A DNA stretch of 64,000 nt, from NCBI GenBank assembly GCA_011037195.1, contig JAAEAF010001943.1, positions 62,001 through 126,000 of the forward strand, read 5' to 3'. Origin of the DNA: Triatoma infestans (lineage: Eukaryota > Arthropoda > Insecta > Hemiptera > Reduviidae). The notes below the pieces were generated by a model, which did not search any database, was not told the origin of the DNA, and saw nothing but the letters and a program-made list of their open reading frames with translations. Each line of letters starts with the position of its first letter. Position 1 is the stretch's first letter. The position numbers and the translations under genes were made by a program. This document shows, one piece after another, positions 1 through 10,973 of the stretch.

Positions 1-1790
1 CTCTATTAGTCAGGTAGTAAATTCTTTAATTTATCTCTTGAATCTTTTTGTGTGCAACAGTGTAGTGAATTCTCATGGTGATATATTAGATTTAATATTT
101 TCAAATAGTAATATTAGAGTTTATGAATCTCTGTTTGAATTTGTACACACAGGTAATTATTGGATTATTGGATGTAATTACAGGTGCCCCTTGAATGTAA
201 TATAGGATTCCCTTCCAACGAAGAAAACTGGAAATTGCTGTGATTATTCTCAGTTTTCTTCTATCAGAACAAAATATAAGTCCCTTAGTGGGAAATGTTA
301 TTTCGAGTACAGTGAATTAATTGAAAATAGTATAACTGCAATGATGATAAAAATTTCTGGAGTTTTACGAAGAGTTTCAGCAATGATTACAGGCTACCTA
401 ACAGGTCTATATTCCTTGGTGAAAAAATATGTGATAATTCTAGAGCCATCAATAATATAATAGCACTTCAGTAACAATGCATACTAGACTACATATATGA
501 CAGTAACAATAACATATAAGACTAGTAACAATTCATTTACTGAATACATTAATTACTAATACTGTAATGTTGAATGATCTTGTTATAGATCTTATTATTC
601 ATGATGTTTTAAAAAAGTTAAGCCATTACTATTCCTGTTATGATGTTATCCCTTCGTGTATATTAATAAATTGTGCCACTACTCTAGCTCAGCCTTTAAC
701 ATTGCTATATAACTTTTCTTTGAATGTTGGTATTGTACCTGAAGTGTAGAAAGTTAACTACTAACGCCAGTATTCAAGAATGGTAAAAAAGCTGACCTAT
801 AAAATTATAACCAATTAATATATTGTTCCCTATTGCTAAGATATTTGATTCAGTAATAAATGAGTTAATACATCCTGAATTATCGAAAATTATCATTCCA
901 CAGCAATTATCATTCTATAGATCAATTGAAAATAATTTGTTTCTCAGCCATATTAAATTTTTAATGCTTTTGGTAGCAAGCTATCAGTAGATGCAGTTTA
1001 TAAAAATTTCTCAAAAGTATTTGATTGCTAATATCAAACTCCTGTTGTTGAAATTGAAGGTATTGATGCTAATTTGTACAATTTGTCTTGTTCTTATTGT
1101 ATTATTTGACTGATAGATATGAAATTGTTACGGTCATTTCGCACAATTCTTTAAGATTTCTGCAATAACTGGAATCCCTCGGCTTGGTCCCTTATAATTT
1201 TTCATTTGTATAAGGATATCATTTCATTTTCCATGATAATCATTCCTTTTGTTTACTGATGATTTAAAAATATAATAAAAAATAGGATTTTAATCTGATC
1301 AACTTAAACCTTGAATCATTACAGTCGTGGTGCATCAATAATTATCTAAATCTAAATTCCAGTATAACTAAATGGTCAGAATCTAGTTTCTGTACAACTC
1401 ATTGATCCAGTATATACTTCGAGATTTTTATCATTTCAGCCTCATATTTGGAACCTCACTAGAGAGATTCTAAAAATGTTAGGTTTATTATGCATTAGTC
1501 AGACCCATTTAAGAATTTTCAACAACAATATGGTCACCCCATTGCCGATACATAATTTATAGTATTGAAAAAATTCAGTTTTAAGATACATTTATGGTTT
1601 ACTTGTCATAGTTTTTCCTACACATCAGGATTATCCCAAATTAATGTATGACTTAATAGACTCTCTTGAATCCAGGGGTATATGATCTAATTTTCCACCA
1701 TAGACTGAATAGTATCTCTTCCACTTATAAAATCAACAATTGTGTGGTAACAAAACCTAAGTTGAGGTGAACTCTCTGGACGAACTTGAT
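1..1790 (+). pseudogene. Decayed non-LTR retrotransposon (endonuclease tail and reverse transcriptase)
   Basis: Broken frames read as LINE ORF2. Near 73-105 is a phrase like HGDILDLIFSN, typical of the end of the apurinic endonuclease domain. The frame at 567-749 holds the RT start (IPSCILINCATTLAQPLT, then SLNVGIVPE). NYxPI-like text and a degenerate F-rich stretch follow at 810-960. SGIPRLGPL-like text lies near 1165-1195 and FTDDLKI, a variant of the catalytic YADD box, near 1252-1270. Several stops and frameshifts make it inactive. Clade is uncertain (Jockey/CR1-like). The element continues past the left edge of the window. Confidence 0.8.
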
Positions 1791-1796
1791 TAGCCT

Positions 1797-1870
1797 TACT
1801 CTGACGATGGATGAAAATCCGAAACTTATTAGGATCAAAATATGCATTCTACGACGGATAAAATCCCAAA
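1797..1870 (+). repeat. Solo fragment of foldback family with TGAnGA...GAAAC core
   Basis: Closely matches the right arm of the foldback at 52639-52956, including the block ATGCATtCTA...CGGATAAAATC. Within it, CTGACGA (1801-1807), one T, GGAT (1809-1812), a GAAA loop, ATCC (1817-1820) and GAAAC (1821-1825) form a neat 4-bp hairpin between two conserved flanks. It may be a solo piece of a Penelope-like terminal repeat; that identity is inferred. Confidence 0.5.
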
Positions 1871-1988
1871 TGTATATGTAATGGCGTATATATTTTTTTT
1901 AAAATCTCCATTGAGAAATATCAGTTTGCTATAAAAATCCAAATTATTATAAGAAGATTTTCTTTGTTGGCCGTTAGTTGTAATATGA

Positions 1989-2426
1989 AAACAAGAATTA
2001 GTTGGCTTCTCGACCAATTCAAGGTAAAAAACAAAAAACAGAAAAAAAAAAAAAAATTTGTAATTGTTTTTTAATAATTAACAAGTTCGAAGTTTCGACC
2101 AACTTTATTTGCCTTCTTCAGGAACAATACAAAAATAAAATGAAAAAATTATAACATAAAACACAAACAAAAAATAAAATACATAGGTGCGATTACAGTA
2201 GAACAAATGATTAACTTAGCAGTCCTACTGTAATCGCACCTATGTATTTTGTCTTTTGTTTGTGTTTTATGTTATAATTTTTTCTCTTTATTGTACTGTT
2301 CCTAAAGAAGGCAAAGTATGTCGAAACGTCGAACTTGTTAATTATTAAAAAACAATTACAAAATTTATTTTTTTTGTTTTTTGTTTTTTACCTTGAATTA
2401 GTCGAGAAGCCAACTAATTCTTGTTT
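1989..2426. repeat. Long foldback element (near-perfect inverted repeat)
   Basis: The arms 1989-2201 and 2225-2426 are inverse complements with few mismatches (differences mostly in A/T run lengths), around a 23-base loop (2202-2224). The outer ends read AACAAGAATTAGTTGGCTTC and its complement. Each arm carries CTGAAGAAGGC...GTCGAAAC-like text (2088-2120 on minus; 2305-2325 on plus, with one base changed). No reading frame is present. It could be a MITE or two Penelope-like ends joined head to head; no target-site duplication could be assigned. Confidence 0.85.
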
Positions 2427-3495
2427 CCAAATTATTATATTTTCTTATTCGGTAAAACATATTTAATTTCAACCAAAATTTTTCCATTATTGAAAAGTTT
2501 TTAAAGATTGAAAAGCAAACACATATCATGAAATTATGCAGGGAAATATATAACAATAGAAATGTTTTCAAAGTTTTTTATTTAAGCATTGTGACAGCTA
2601 TGAATGATTACGAATCTGTGAAGAAAATAATTGTAGTGCCTGATCCTTTAATTTGTCGGGGTTCTTGATGCTGAAAAATAAGTACATATATTTATTAATA
2701 TAATGTGTTGGTTTTGTCTGAAATTTTCATTTTTTTTAGTTTTATTTTATTGGAATTTACAACTGTAACAATTGTCTGATATTTAAATTGCAAAATTTCG
2801 AATTTGCAATTTAACTATTACTCCCTTTTTAGCATACACAGCTTAAACAATACTGTATTGAACATTAATGTTGGCAGATGACGATTTGATAAGTAACTGA
2901 TGCTTACTTGATTTGTTTCTGTTAAAAATATTTCTTATCAAAATGACAATTACCCAGTTTACTAGTGATCGTTGTTTTATTCACGATTGCTAAACGCATT
3001 GCTCCCTTTCTATATTTCTCATTGAACAATAAGCTAAAGAGGTATTCAGGAATTCGTGCTAATTTCTATCCAAACAGAGTTGCATGATTTTTAGTTTGCA
3101 TAATTATTTGGATATTTCAATCAATCTTTTATTGTAATATTACAATTAATTAACTAATTTAGAAATTATAATTACATATTATGCAAAAATTTCTAAGGAT
3201 TTCTCCATTAGAAACTCACATTATTTGGCCCTCAAAGTTCAGAAAACTATTTTCAAACTTAATTAATATTTACACAATAAGTACCATTTTATCCCAGAAA
3301 TTTTGAGAAAAAGTTGAAAATTATGTCCGACAATAATATCAAATAGTAATGTACTTTTTGAGTCAAATTTAATAAACTGCATCATTATTAATATTTTTTC
3401 GTACAAATAGAAATCTATTGAGATTATACACTATTCTCATTATGATTGTTTTTTGATGGCATAATAAATACGATTTAATTTTATTAATTACTTTT
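2427..3495. other. AT-rich spacer, nothing recognised
   Basis: No open frame of note, no RNA signature and no similarity to the repeats elsewhere in the window. Short A/T runs only. Confidence 0.6.
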
Positions 3496-3499
3496 AATA

Positions 3500-4300
3500 T
3501 CAGAAGGTAAATAGTTTACTGATTGTTGGGCAACAATTTGATATCAGAACCTCTTTGGCTCTGATATCGTTACCTTTTAGCCCTGAATGGATCTTTATGC
3601 AGATTAAGTGAATTGGTTTACTCAGAGCTATATTATTCAGAAGTTTGGCAGTTTCTAATAGAAAAAGTGGAGCATCCTTCCCCGGGTGTTTTAATTTTGA
3701 TAGAACGCTTTTGCTATCCGATAAAATAAGCATTGACTGGGTATTATTCATTGCCTTTGCAATTTGTAAGCTTTGATAAATTCTAACGAGACCCGCCATG
3801 AATATAGTGGCTAATTCGTTGAGCCGGTATTGATAGCTGGTGTCCTGGTGCTCGTCCGTCATAGACCGCGCATCCTACACCTTTCGCGGTTTTCGAACCG
3901 TCTGTATAGAATATGTAGACACAGGGACATTTATTTTCTAGTTTTTCTAAAAAATATGCATTATTTGTCGAGTTTGGTTTCGACTTATCGTAGTTATAGA
4001 AATTTAAGTGCACATTTTTGCTTGTACCTAGGGATTCTGATAGCTCAACCGTATAGTACGGTAAAAAAAATTCCCCTTTGGAGAAATAATGAGTGGCCCG
4101 ACACTTCGGTGAACACATTGACCAAAATTGGGTCCTTCTTTTTTAGCCAATATTTATGTGTAAACACAACGGATGCGAAATTATTGATTTTTCTAATCAC
4201 AGGACTACGGTCTACACATAATCTGTTAGTAATAAATTGCGATGCGAGTAACTTTCTCCTAACATATAAGGGGAATTCCCTAGCCTCTACTAGCAAAGCC
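3500..4300 (-). pseudogene. LINE RNase H domain remnant
   Basis: Minus-strand frames at 3783-4296 contain IFYTDGSKTAKGVGCAVYD, the first Asp motif of LINE-type RNase H. The overlapping frame at 3500-3862 continues with ELATIFMAGL, LILSDSKSVLSKL (catalytic SDS) and IHSGLKGNDI, a version of the usual SHSGIxGNExAD. The two parts are in different frames, so there is a frameshift near 3800-3860. This is the 3' part of an ORF2 from a Jockey/I/R1-type LINE and is inactive. Confidence 0.8.
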
Positions 4301-5620
4301 AGTTAAAAATTGGTAGGAAACATTTTTCTTTGATTGGCAAATCTGAAAGTATTAGATATAAATATTATATTATTGAATTAAATTTAAATTTGCATAATAA
4401 ATAATCTAAGCAATCATATTAATTATTCGCTACATTGTTTAAATGGAAGAAGTAATATTTTCATATTGAAGTTTTCGCTTTGCTCAACAGGGAGAGCGCA
4501 CATGTCAATCTCTCAATTCAACTGTTGAATTTTTTAAGCAGACAACTTATGTGAAAATAAATTACGTATGATCTATATTAAGATGATTGCTTTAAAAAAT
4601 AATTGAGACAAATATTTTTATGGAACAAATATAATTAATATTTCCAAGTTACTTCGTATTAGAAGCACGATTACAGGTTATTTGAGACACCTTTTTTATT
4701 TTATTTTTAAGTTCTAAACCAGAATACTCTTTACTACAGAATAACATGAAAAAAATTATGTTTAATATTCAGTTCGTCAAACATATAATTTTTTTCGTTA
4801 TCAAGTTATCCATTAGAATGAAATTTACTTCAATTTGAGATAAATCTGACAGAGCAAGCAGCAAATTGTTTGGTTTTAAATAAACAATAATATAATAAAG
4901 GGTTGGATTCTGCAGAATTTGAAGATATTTTCATTTATCTGGAGAAAATGTATTATGAATACAGACTGGGTTAATTGAAGGTAATAACAGTTACTAGATT
5001 ACAAAAAAAATTCTGTTCTTATTCCAAAAAATCAATTATTTTTTATCAGAAAATTCTTTGTAAAATTTCTTATTTAAATAATATTTCACCTAGCAATAAT
5101 ACTTGATTTATAATAAAATTAAAGATATAATAGAATTGTAAATGATTGTATATAATTAAGTTCTATTAATATCATTTACATGCTTTCTATTTTTTAGATA
5201 TTTATTAAAAAAGTTTTCTGGTAATTAATTTCGCTTATTATTCAGAATGAATAACATTTTCGTTTCGTAGTTTGGTAAGTAAAAGGAAATTAAGCATTTC
5301 CCAATTCTATTTAGACGAACCGATAGAAAAATATTAATTAAGAGTTCTTTGGAAAATGGAAAGTACAAAATTATGTAAGGCGGTGACTAGGCTGTAGCAA
5401 AGCATGATTAGCATGAATAGAAGGGAATGTACAGATGACTCTCATTTTGTACTGATGATGACTTTTTCATTTTTCCATCTAGTGTTAGAGTAATTACTAA
5501 TAAATCTGACTACTGATTTAAAATTAGTAAAGTTGAAAGATGATAGTATAATATTATCAGAATAAAAGGCATACAGACCCTGCTATCTAAAGTTAGCAGA
5601 TGTTCTCACATTATCTAAGG
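4301..5620. other. AT-rich spacer; may include 3' UTR of the small peptide gene
   Basis: No coding signal. A minus-strand AATAAA (plus TTTATT, 5201-5206) lies about 420 bases past the stop codon of the peptide gene at 5624. It could serve as its poly(A) signal, but AATAAA is frequent by chance in such AT-rich DNA. Confidence 0.35.
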
Positions 5621-5623
5621 ATA

Positions 5624-5995
5624 TTAAAAATTCTTACGAGACTGAGGCGGTGTTGGTGATGGTTTTTGAGGCTGTGGCCGAGACTGAGGAGCCTCATGAC
5701 GATACTGGTGTCTTCTGTTACAATTCTGAGTTGACTGATTCTCTGGTATATCTGGTATATCTGCACCATTAACTATGGCCTATAAATTTACAGGGGAATA
5801 AAATAAATTTCTATTTTTGCTATAATATTTATCTATACCTTAATTTGATTTTTTTAAAAATGGATATTATGTTTACAGAAAAATAAAAAATATGTTATGA
5901 TGTATTTGTGTTGGGAAATACTGCACAATGATGTAGTTACCTACCACTAAGATAGCCATTAGAAACAGAGCGATTGAAATTAGTGACAGCTTCAT
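5624..5995 (-). CDS. Small secreted Pro/Gln/Arg-rich peptide, 68 residues, two exons
   Basis: Exon 1 is 5995-5945 and exon 2 is 5779-5624 (stop TAA 5626-5624). The 165-bp intron runs 5944-5780, with donor GTG|GTAGGT and acceptor TTTATAG|GCC. Exon 1 encodes MKLSLISIALFLMAILV and exon 2 continues AIVNG-ADIPDIPENQ, giving a classic signal peptide with likely cleavage after VNG (residue 22; Val at -3, Gly at -1). The predicted 46-residue mature part holds 9 Pro, 7 Gln, 5 Arg, 2 Lys, 2 His and one Cys, and ends QSRKNF. A tandem DIPDIP comes from a repeated 12-base unit. Using the alternative donor 3 bases on gives an immediate stop, which supports the chosen splice. Promoter elements sit directly upstream. 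The family is not recognised; antimicrobial, salivary or signalling roles are guesses. Confidence 0.7.
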
Positions 5996-6003
5996 TCTTA
6001 AAC

Positions 6004-6038
6004 ACTGATAAAAGCTGGATCCAACACCTCGCTATATA
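6004..6038 (-). promoter_or_regulatory. TATA box plus TCAGT initiator of the peptide gene
   Basis: On the minus strand a TATATAG box (6038-6032) is followed by TTATCAGTG (initiator TCAGT 6008-6004). From the first T of the box to the initiator A (6006) is 32 bases, the usual arthropod spacing. The implied 5' UTR is only about 11 bases before ATG at 5995, which is short but possible. Confidence 0.6.
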
Positions 6039-6049
6039 AAGATGATGGT

Positions 6050-7150
6050 ATCCATAAAAAATATTAGTATTACGCAATTCAGTCAAAGACAAATGATTTG
6101 CTAAGTTATGTGACATTGAAAGTGTACAAATCAAAATCATAAATACATTATTTTCCCACAAGTAATTTGTGATGCAAAATGTTATTAAAAAAGAAAATAC
6201 TGAAATAGAATTGTTACTCTTTAATGGTTTATTATTATTATTATGATTGCATAATGATGACTTCAACTATGATGAAAATTAAATATTCTCTTAATTCATA
6301 TAGTATCCATTTTATTAAAAATTGTACGTACAACATATTCAGTACCTTCTATTTGTAAAAAGTTTATTTAATGCTTATTAGTTTAGAATTGATTGGACTG
6401 ATGTTAAAGCTAACTTTATTTTCATAGTAAAGGGTACGATTTACTTTCACAAAAGTGCTTCTCCTGGAAAGAAGGTAACAAAAATATTCTGTAACCCAAA
6501 GGTTTATTTTGATAAACAATTTTGAAATTGAATTTCCTTTTTTAATTGATAATTTCTTAAATTATGTATGAAAGGATTTATCATTAGTAGCCCAGGAAGT
6601 AATTATAATTAGAGACTGCATAATGTTATTTTCAACTCCCTCGCATTTCCTTCTAAGTCAGGATCTTCGAGTTGTGTCTGATAATCAATTTATACAACAT
6701 TAAATTTGTTATTGTGACTTAAAAGAAAATTCTTGACAATTTTAGTTTCTTCTTTAATAAATCACATAGATTTTTAGTTAATTTTTTGAAATATGAAGGA
6801 ATCTATTGCTTTGTTGATTTCAAATTCTGTAATCAAGAACTTAAAGTTGTCTTAATGCAAATATTAATTTTCTGTATTTACCAATAATGTTCAGATAGAC
6901 GCCAAGCCAGTTAAAAAGTGAATGCATCCAAGTCTAGCAAATCAGTTTTACAAAGTATATGGGTGCAATAGTCATAATTTATTTCAGTAACCATGTCTCC
7001 AAGACTCAAGTTGTATTTTTCTTTATAATCATTACCATTATATAATTTCGTTAAAATTAGAAAGAAAAAACTTCTTAATCCCTTTTAGAAATTGTTGCAA
7101 CTGCAGCATACACTTCTAAATCGCTTTGTTTTTACTTATTCACATATACA
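6050..7150. other. AT-rich upstream region, nothing recognised
   Basis: No coding phrase, tandem array or known repeat seen. It may hold regulatory DNA for the peptide gene, but no specific site can be supported. Confidence 0.5.
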
Positions 7151-7158
7151 TACAAATT

Positions 7159-8495
7159 CACTGAGCGGAAAGTGGCCACCCCACATTTTTGTAATTGGTT
7201 CTAAAAACCTATTGGTTACTAATTAATGTATTCTATTTCAAAAATAGGACGGAATTTGATGTAATAATGAAATCATAGACAAATTTTCAACTGTGTTTAC
7301 AGTTTGCATTTTGTAAATAGAGAGGTCAAATTTAATTCTGAAGATGTTTATTTAGTTCTGATGATGTAATTTGTTTATCGCTTGATGTTTATTTAGTCAG
7401 TGCATTTCTTCTTTTATTCAGTTCATCTGACTGTTAAAAAGTAATTAAGTGCAACGGGAGCTGCAGCGGTTGTTGCGATATTAAACGTTTGCTGGAGCCA
7501 AGCCTTTGTTAAGGAACGTAAATATTCCATAGGATTTTCCGCCGATATCAGAAGGCTAAAGATACTCAAGAAGACCTGCTTTGGGCAGATATCGTATACT
7601 TTCCCAGAGAGATGACCGTTTCTTTGTTAATAATGTTCGCCCATTGCACAGCAGTACAAATCAGGCACCAGACGCCAGACGAGAATGTAGACCAACTTGC
7701 GAGCGGTTAGCTGGAGGCTTTTTGGAGCTGGCTTAAGTGCAATAAGACTGTTGCAAAGTCAAAACTGCAGCCAAGGCATAAAGCGGCCCGTTTGAATTTT
7801 GCAAGGCAACACATTAATTGGATTGTTGACGTTTGAGATCAGATTCTTTTTTCTGTTGCTTGTGATCTTCCTATGGCCGGGAAAGGGTCTACAGAAGAAA
7901 AAATGAGAGATATTCAGCCGCCAGTTTCTCCTTAGAAGAAGTTACGGTGGTGGAAGAACAATGGTTTAGGCTGGAATTTTTCTGAAAGCTCGCTATGAGA
8001 TAATATTATAGATTCTCAATACATTGAGGATGTTCTTTCGGAAGCGGGGGTGTTTCTGAGGATGTTCTCTCTCTCGGTCCAGTTGGGCTTTTATTAAGGA
8101 GAGTTTCTTTTTATGCAACGCTAGGCTGTATATTGCATCAGAAAATAATTTCAATCAGATGTTTAGAGTGGCCAGCATGTAATGCTGATCTAAACTCAAT
8201 AGAACATTCATGGGATGAAATGTCAAGGCGAATAAACGACGCCTAGCATTGCCAGAGAAGGAAATACACCTTATTAATTTTAAGAAAATTTAACTTCTGT
8301 AATTAGTATGTGTGAGTTAAAAAAATAGTTTTGTTATATTAATTCACTTTTTACATAACACATTCCTTCTTTATACCTTTTTATTTTTTTGTATGCTCTT
8401 ATCTGTTAAAACAGTGAAGTAAATCAATTAATAAACACCTTCATTACGAATTAAAAATATTAAGAAGGGTGGCCACTTTTTTTTGCCCCTCAGTG
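7159..8495 (+). mobile_element. Tc1-like DNA transposon, inactive
   Basis: The ends are inverted copies: left CACTGAGCGGAAAGTGGCC (7159-7177), right GGCCACTTTTTTTTGCCCC then TCAGTG (ending 8495), with a small length difference. Inside, broken frames show DLRFSD/SLWPG-like text near 7840-7885, GRTMVWAGIF near 7955-7985, and near 8170-8245 WPACNADLNSIEHSWDEMSR. The last is the hallmark WPxxSPDLNPIEHxWDE region of Tc1 transposases (DDE catalytic core). Many stops and frameshifts. The size, 1.34 kb, is normal for the family. A clean TA duplication is present only at the right. Confidence 0.85.
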
Positions 8496-10105
8496 TATAT
8501 TATAAGATTGTTTTTGTTTAGTGATTGTCTAGCCTGAAAGTCAAATGACATTTAATAGATGATAAGCCGATTATTTAACATTGAACAGAGAAAGTTAGAT
8601 CAAACCATCCGCAAATACAAATATAAAAATTCTGGTGCAAAACATTGTTTTCCACTTCAAAATGAAATCTTCACAGTACTGAAAAAAAAATTGACATATT
8701 TGAAAATTTCAGAAATTATTAGATCTGTTACAAAATAATAATAAATTGAAAGTTACTTTTTGTGTCCAAGTTAAGGGGGATTCACCAAGATTTAAAATAT
8801 ATTACTTGAAAAGTATAAGAAATTTATATATTTGAAACTTATATCCTGAAAAATATTGGAAAGAGTTGTACAAGTTATTAATTTCTCAGAAATGGAAAAA
8901 GGGGTGGTTTTTCTTGCACTGGTCTGCTCCATTTTGTGGTCATCAAGTTTCGTGACTTTCCCCTACATCAGGATTCACAGATTAGCATAATGGAAAGTCC
9001 GCTTCATCTTTCTGATCACTGTGCATGCTGATTTTCATTATGCTAGCAAAAACACAGTTCATCAATGATGAATCTGATGGAAAAGGTAGAGGCCCAAAAT
9101 CGGTCGATCCTTACTATGAAAGTGAAGAGAATAAAATAGAATAGAAAGAAACAAATCTGAGTTATATACAAATGTTTGAACAATATTATTTGCAGCAATC
9201 GTAAAGTGTGGATATGATGAAAAGAATTAAACTTCTTAAGTAAATTTGAGAAGCTTACATTACTGAAAAAACATATCGAAAAAATAGTGATAAAAAAATA
9301 ATTGATTTTTTTTTCACTTATGATAAGTGAATAAACAGTGCTGCCAGAACTGAAACAACAGTGAGTGATTCCGTAACTATTGAAATGATAATTAAAATAA
9401 AATGATAAAGAATTGGGAAATGAACAACAATGGAAATGAACACAAGTTGAATGTATAATTCAGAAATTTTCCCACAACAGTAGTAACCAATTTTCAAATA
9501 AAAACAGTAAATATAATTATTCTTTATTTAGCGCATTCACAATACTAAAGTTCCATAAATTTAGTCGTTTTATTTTTAAATATAATCAATGAAAATGATT
9601 AATTTATAATATATATTAGTCCAAATGATCTGTTACAATCAAATCATCGAATCTCAGGAACATTTCTGGACCGGCCTAGAGACTACGAAGAAATGCGGAC
9701 TGGACATAATGAATCTTTACACATGTTGCTAAGCATCATTAAGCCATTTGACTTCACTGGTTGGGACATATAGCGAGGATGACTTATATTCAGGGTAAGC
9801 TTTTTCGTGGAAACAGATTATGGAAAGAAACACAGTATTACTGTCAACTTCGGTCTCTTTTGAATGTTATATTAAAGCGGAAAAACATGTTAATTGGCGA
9901 AACTAAATCCAAGAGGAGTTGATATTTCCTGACCCTTAGCGCAGGAGTAGTGAGGAGATGTTCATTTTGAGGTTGCAAACATTATTTAGTCATTCACAGA
10001 CAATTCTTTATTTGGGCCATCCTGATCTGTCTATTTTTCATTTAACAGTTGAAGTTGTTGCAATTACTTCAAAAATATTTGAAAATAACAATTGAATGAA
10101 CAATA
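8496..10105. other. Unassigned AT-rich region
   Basis: A short open stretch at 9042-9143 (plus) reads like an acidic protein tail (DESDGKGRGPKS, then YYESEENKIE) but is too short to assign. Around 9660-9960 a slightly GC-richer patch with text like FTGWDI may be worn transposon DNA. Neither could be placed in a family. Confidence 0.3.
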
Positions 10106-10109
10106 CAAC

Positions 10110-10305
10110 GTCTGTTACAGACGGGTATAGTACAACTTGACTCCCACAGCTTTAGGCTATGGGCTCGAATAAAAGCAGTACTGCTCGGTAGATTTTCTCT
10201 TCTTTAGAAGCTACTACAGTTCATTGTCCGATGATTGACAGTGTTGTATGTAACTAGAGAACACTTCCTGGAGACCGGCTGGAGCAGGCTCGGGGTGCCA
10301 ATCAC
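10110..10305 (+). repeat. Degenerate tRNA-derived SINE (family I)
   Basis: Shows the worn B-box region (GGGCTCGAAT), then AGCAGTACTGC and the body AGATTTTCTCTTC...CTACTACAGTTCA, CCGATGATTGACAGTGTTG and AACTAGAGAACAC. All match the body of the better copies at 27124-27351 and 54016-54223. Confidence 0.7.
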
Positions 10306-10325
10306 CATAATGATGTGCGATAATA

Positions 10326-10973
10326 AAAAATCTGGTGTGAACACGACATTCTCTTACTCCTAGTAGTATATACAATTATTATATAAAATTAACAAAAATT
10401 TTTTAAAATTTAATTTTTTAATATGTTAAGACACGAATTTAACATACTTATCCTAAAATAAATATAGAGGTGGTGGAGAGATAAGTACCTACCTACGGGC
10501 CTTGGCAGGTAGAGAGGTGATTATAGTGTGTACCGCTAGAGCGCAACATCTGTATATACATTTGAAATTCAACATCATAAATTCCACACAACTATCCAAA
10601 AATCATTTTTTTTGAAAACATTTTTTAAATAAAAGTTATACGTTTATGTCTTTGCAGTAAGCACACCAAGTTTAAAGAAAATCTTCATAGAAGTTTTAGA
10701 GAAAGTATTCCAGTGGTTTTTTCAGTATTCCAGTATTCCATTTTACAGTAAATATTCCACAGGTAGTCCTAAACGGAATACCAAATTTGAGGTTCCTGGT
10801 ACCTTTTTTGAGATATTCTGATCACACACACACACACACACTGAGACCATTCGCTAAAAACCATTCTTCGAGGTCAGAGGACCACAAAACATGAATTTCA
10901 GGTGAAGATTCAATTTCAAAATTTGACACGATCACAATACTTCCACTTACCAGGCATAAGAGAAAGTAAAAAG
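10326..10973 (-). mobile_element. Worn copy of the Helentron-like (HINE) family
   Basis: The 3' end reads AAATCTGGTGTGAACAC then ATTCTCTTACTCC on the plus strand. The 5' end (10820-10973) has an AC microsatellite, CATTCGCTAAAAACCATTC, GAGGACCACAAAACATGAAT and ATTTGACACGATCACAATAC, and ends ATAAGAGAAAGT. The interior is heavily diverged and partly unrelated (10440-10560). Confidence 0.65.

Noticed and set aside
3830..4306. Plus-strand frame of 158 codons
   Set aside because: It is antisense to the LINE RNase H remnant on minus, which carries real motifs.
5633..5640. A GTAAGA donor-like site inside exon 2 of the peptide gene that could extend it to a further exon
   Set aside because: The frame reaches a stop four codons later, and no downstream exon was visible. 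It is kept only as a possible minor isoform.
9042..9143. Short acidic frame ending YYESEENKIE, possibly an exon
   Set aside because: No convincing splice pair and only about 33 codons; too weak to call a gene.
10824..10842. AC/GT tracts as independent microsatellite loci (also 28156, 29716, 58683, 62823)
   Set aside because: Each sits at the same internal position of a HINE-family copy, so they are part of that element.
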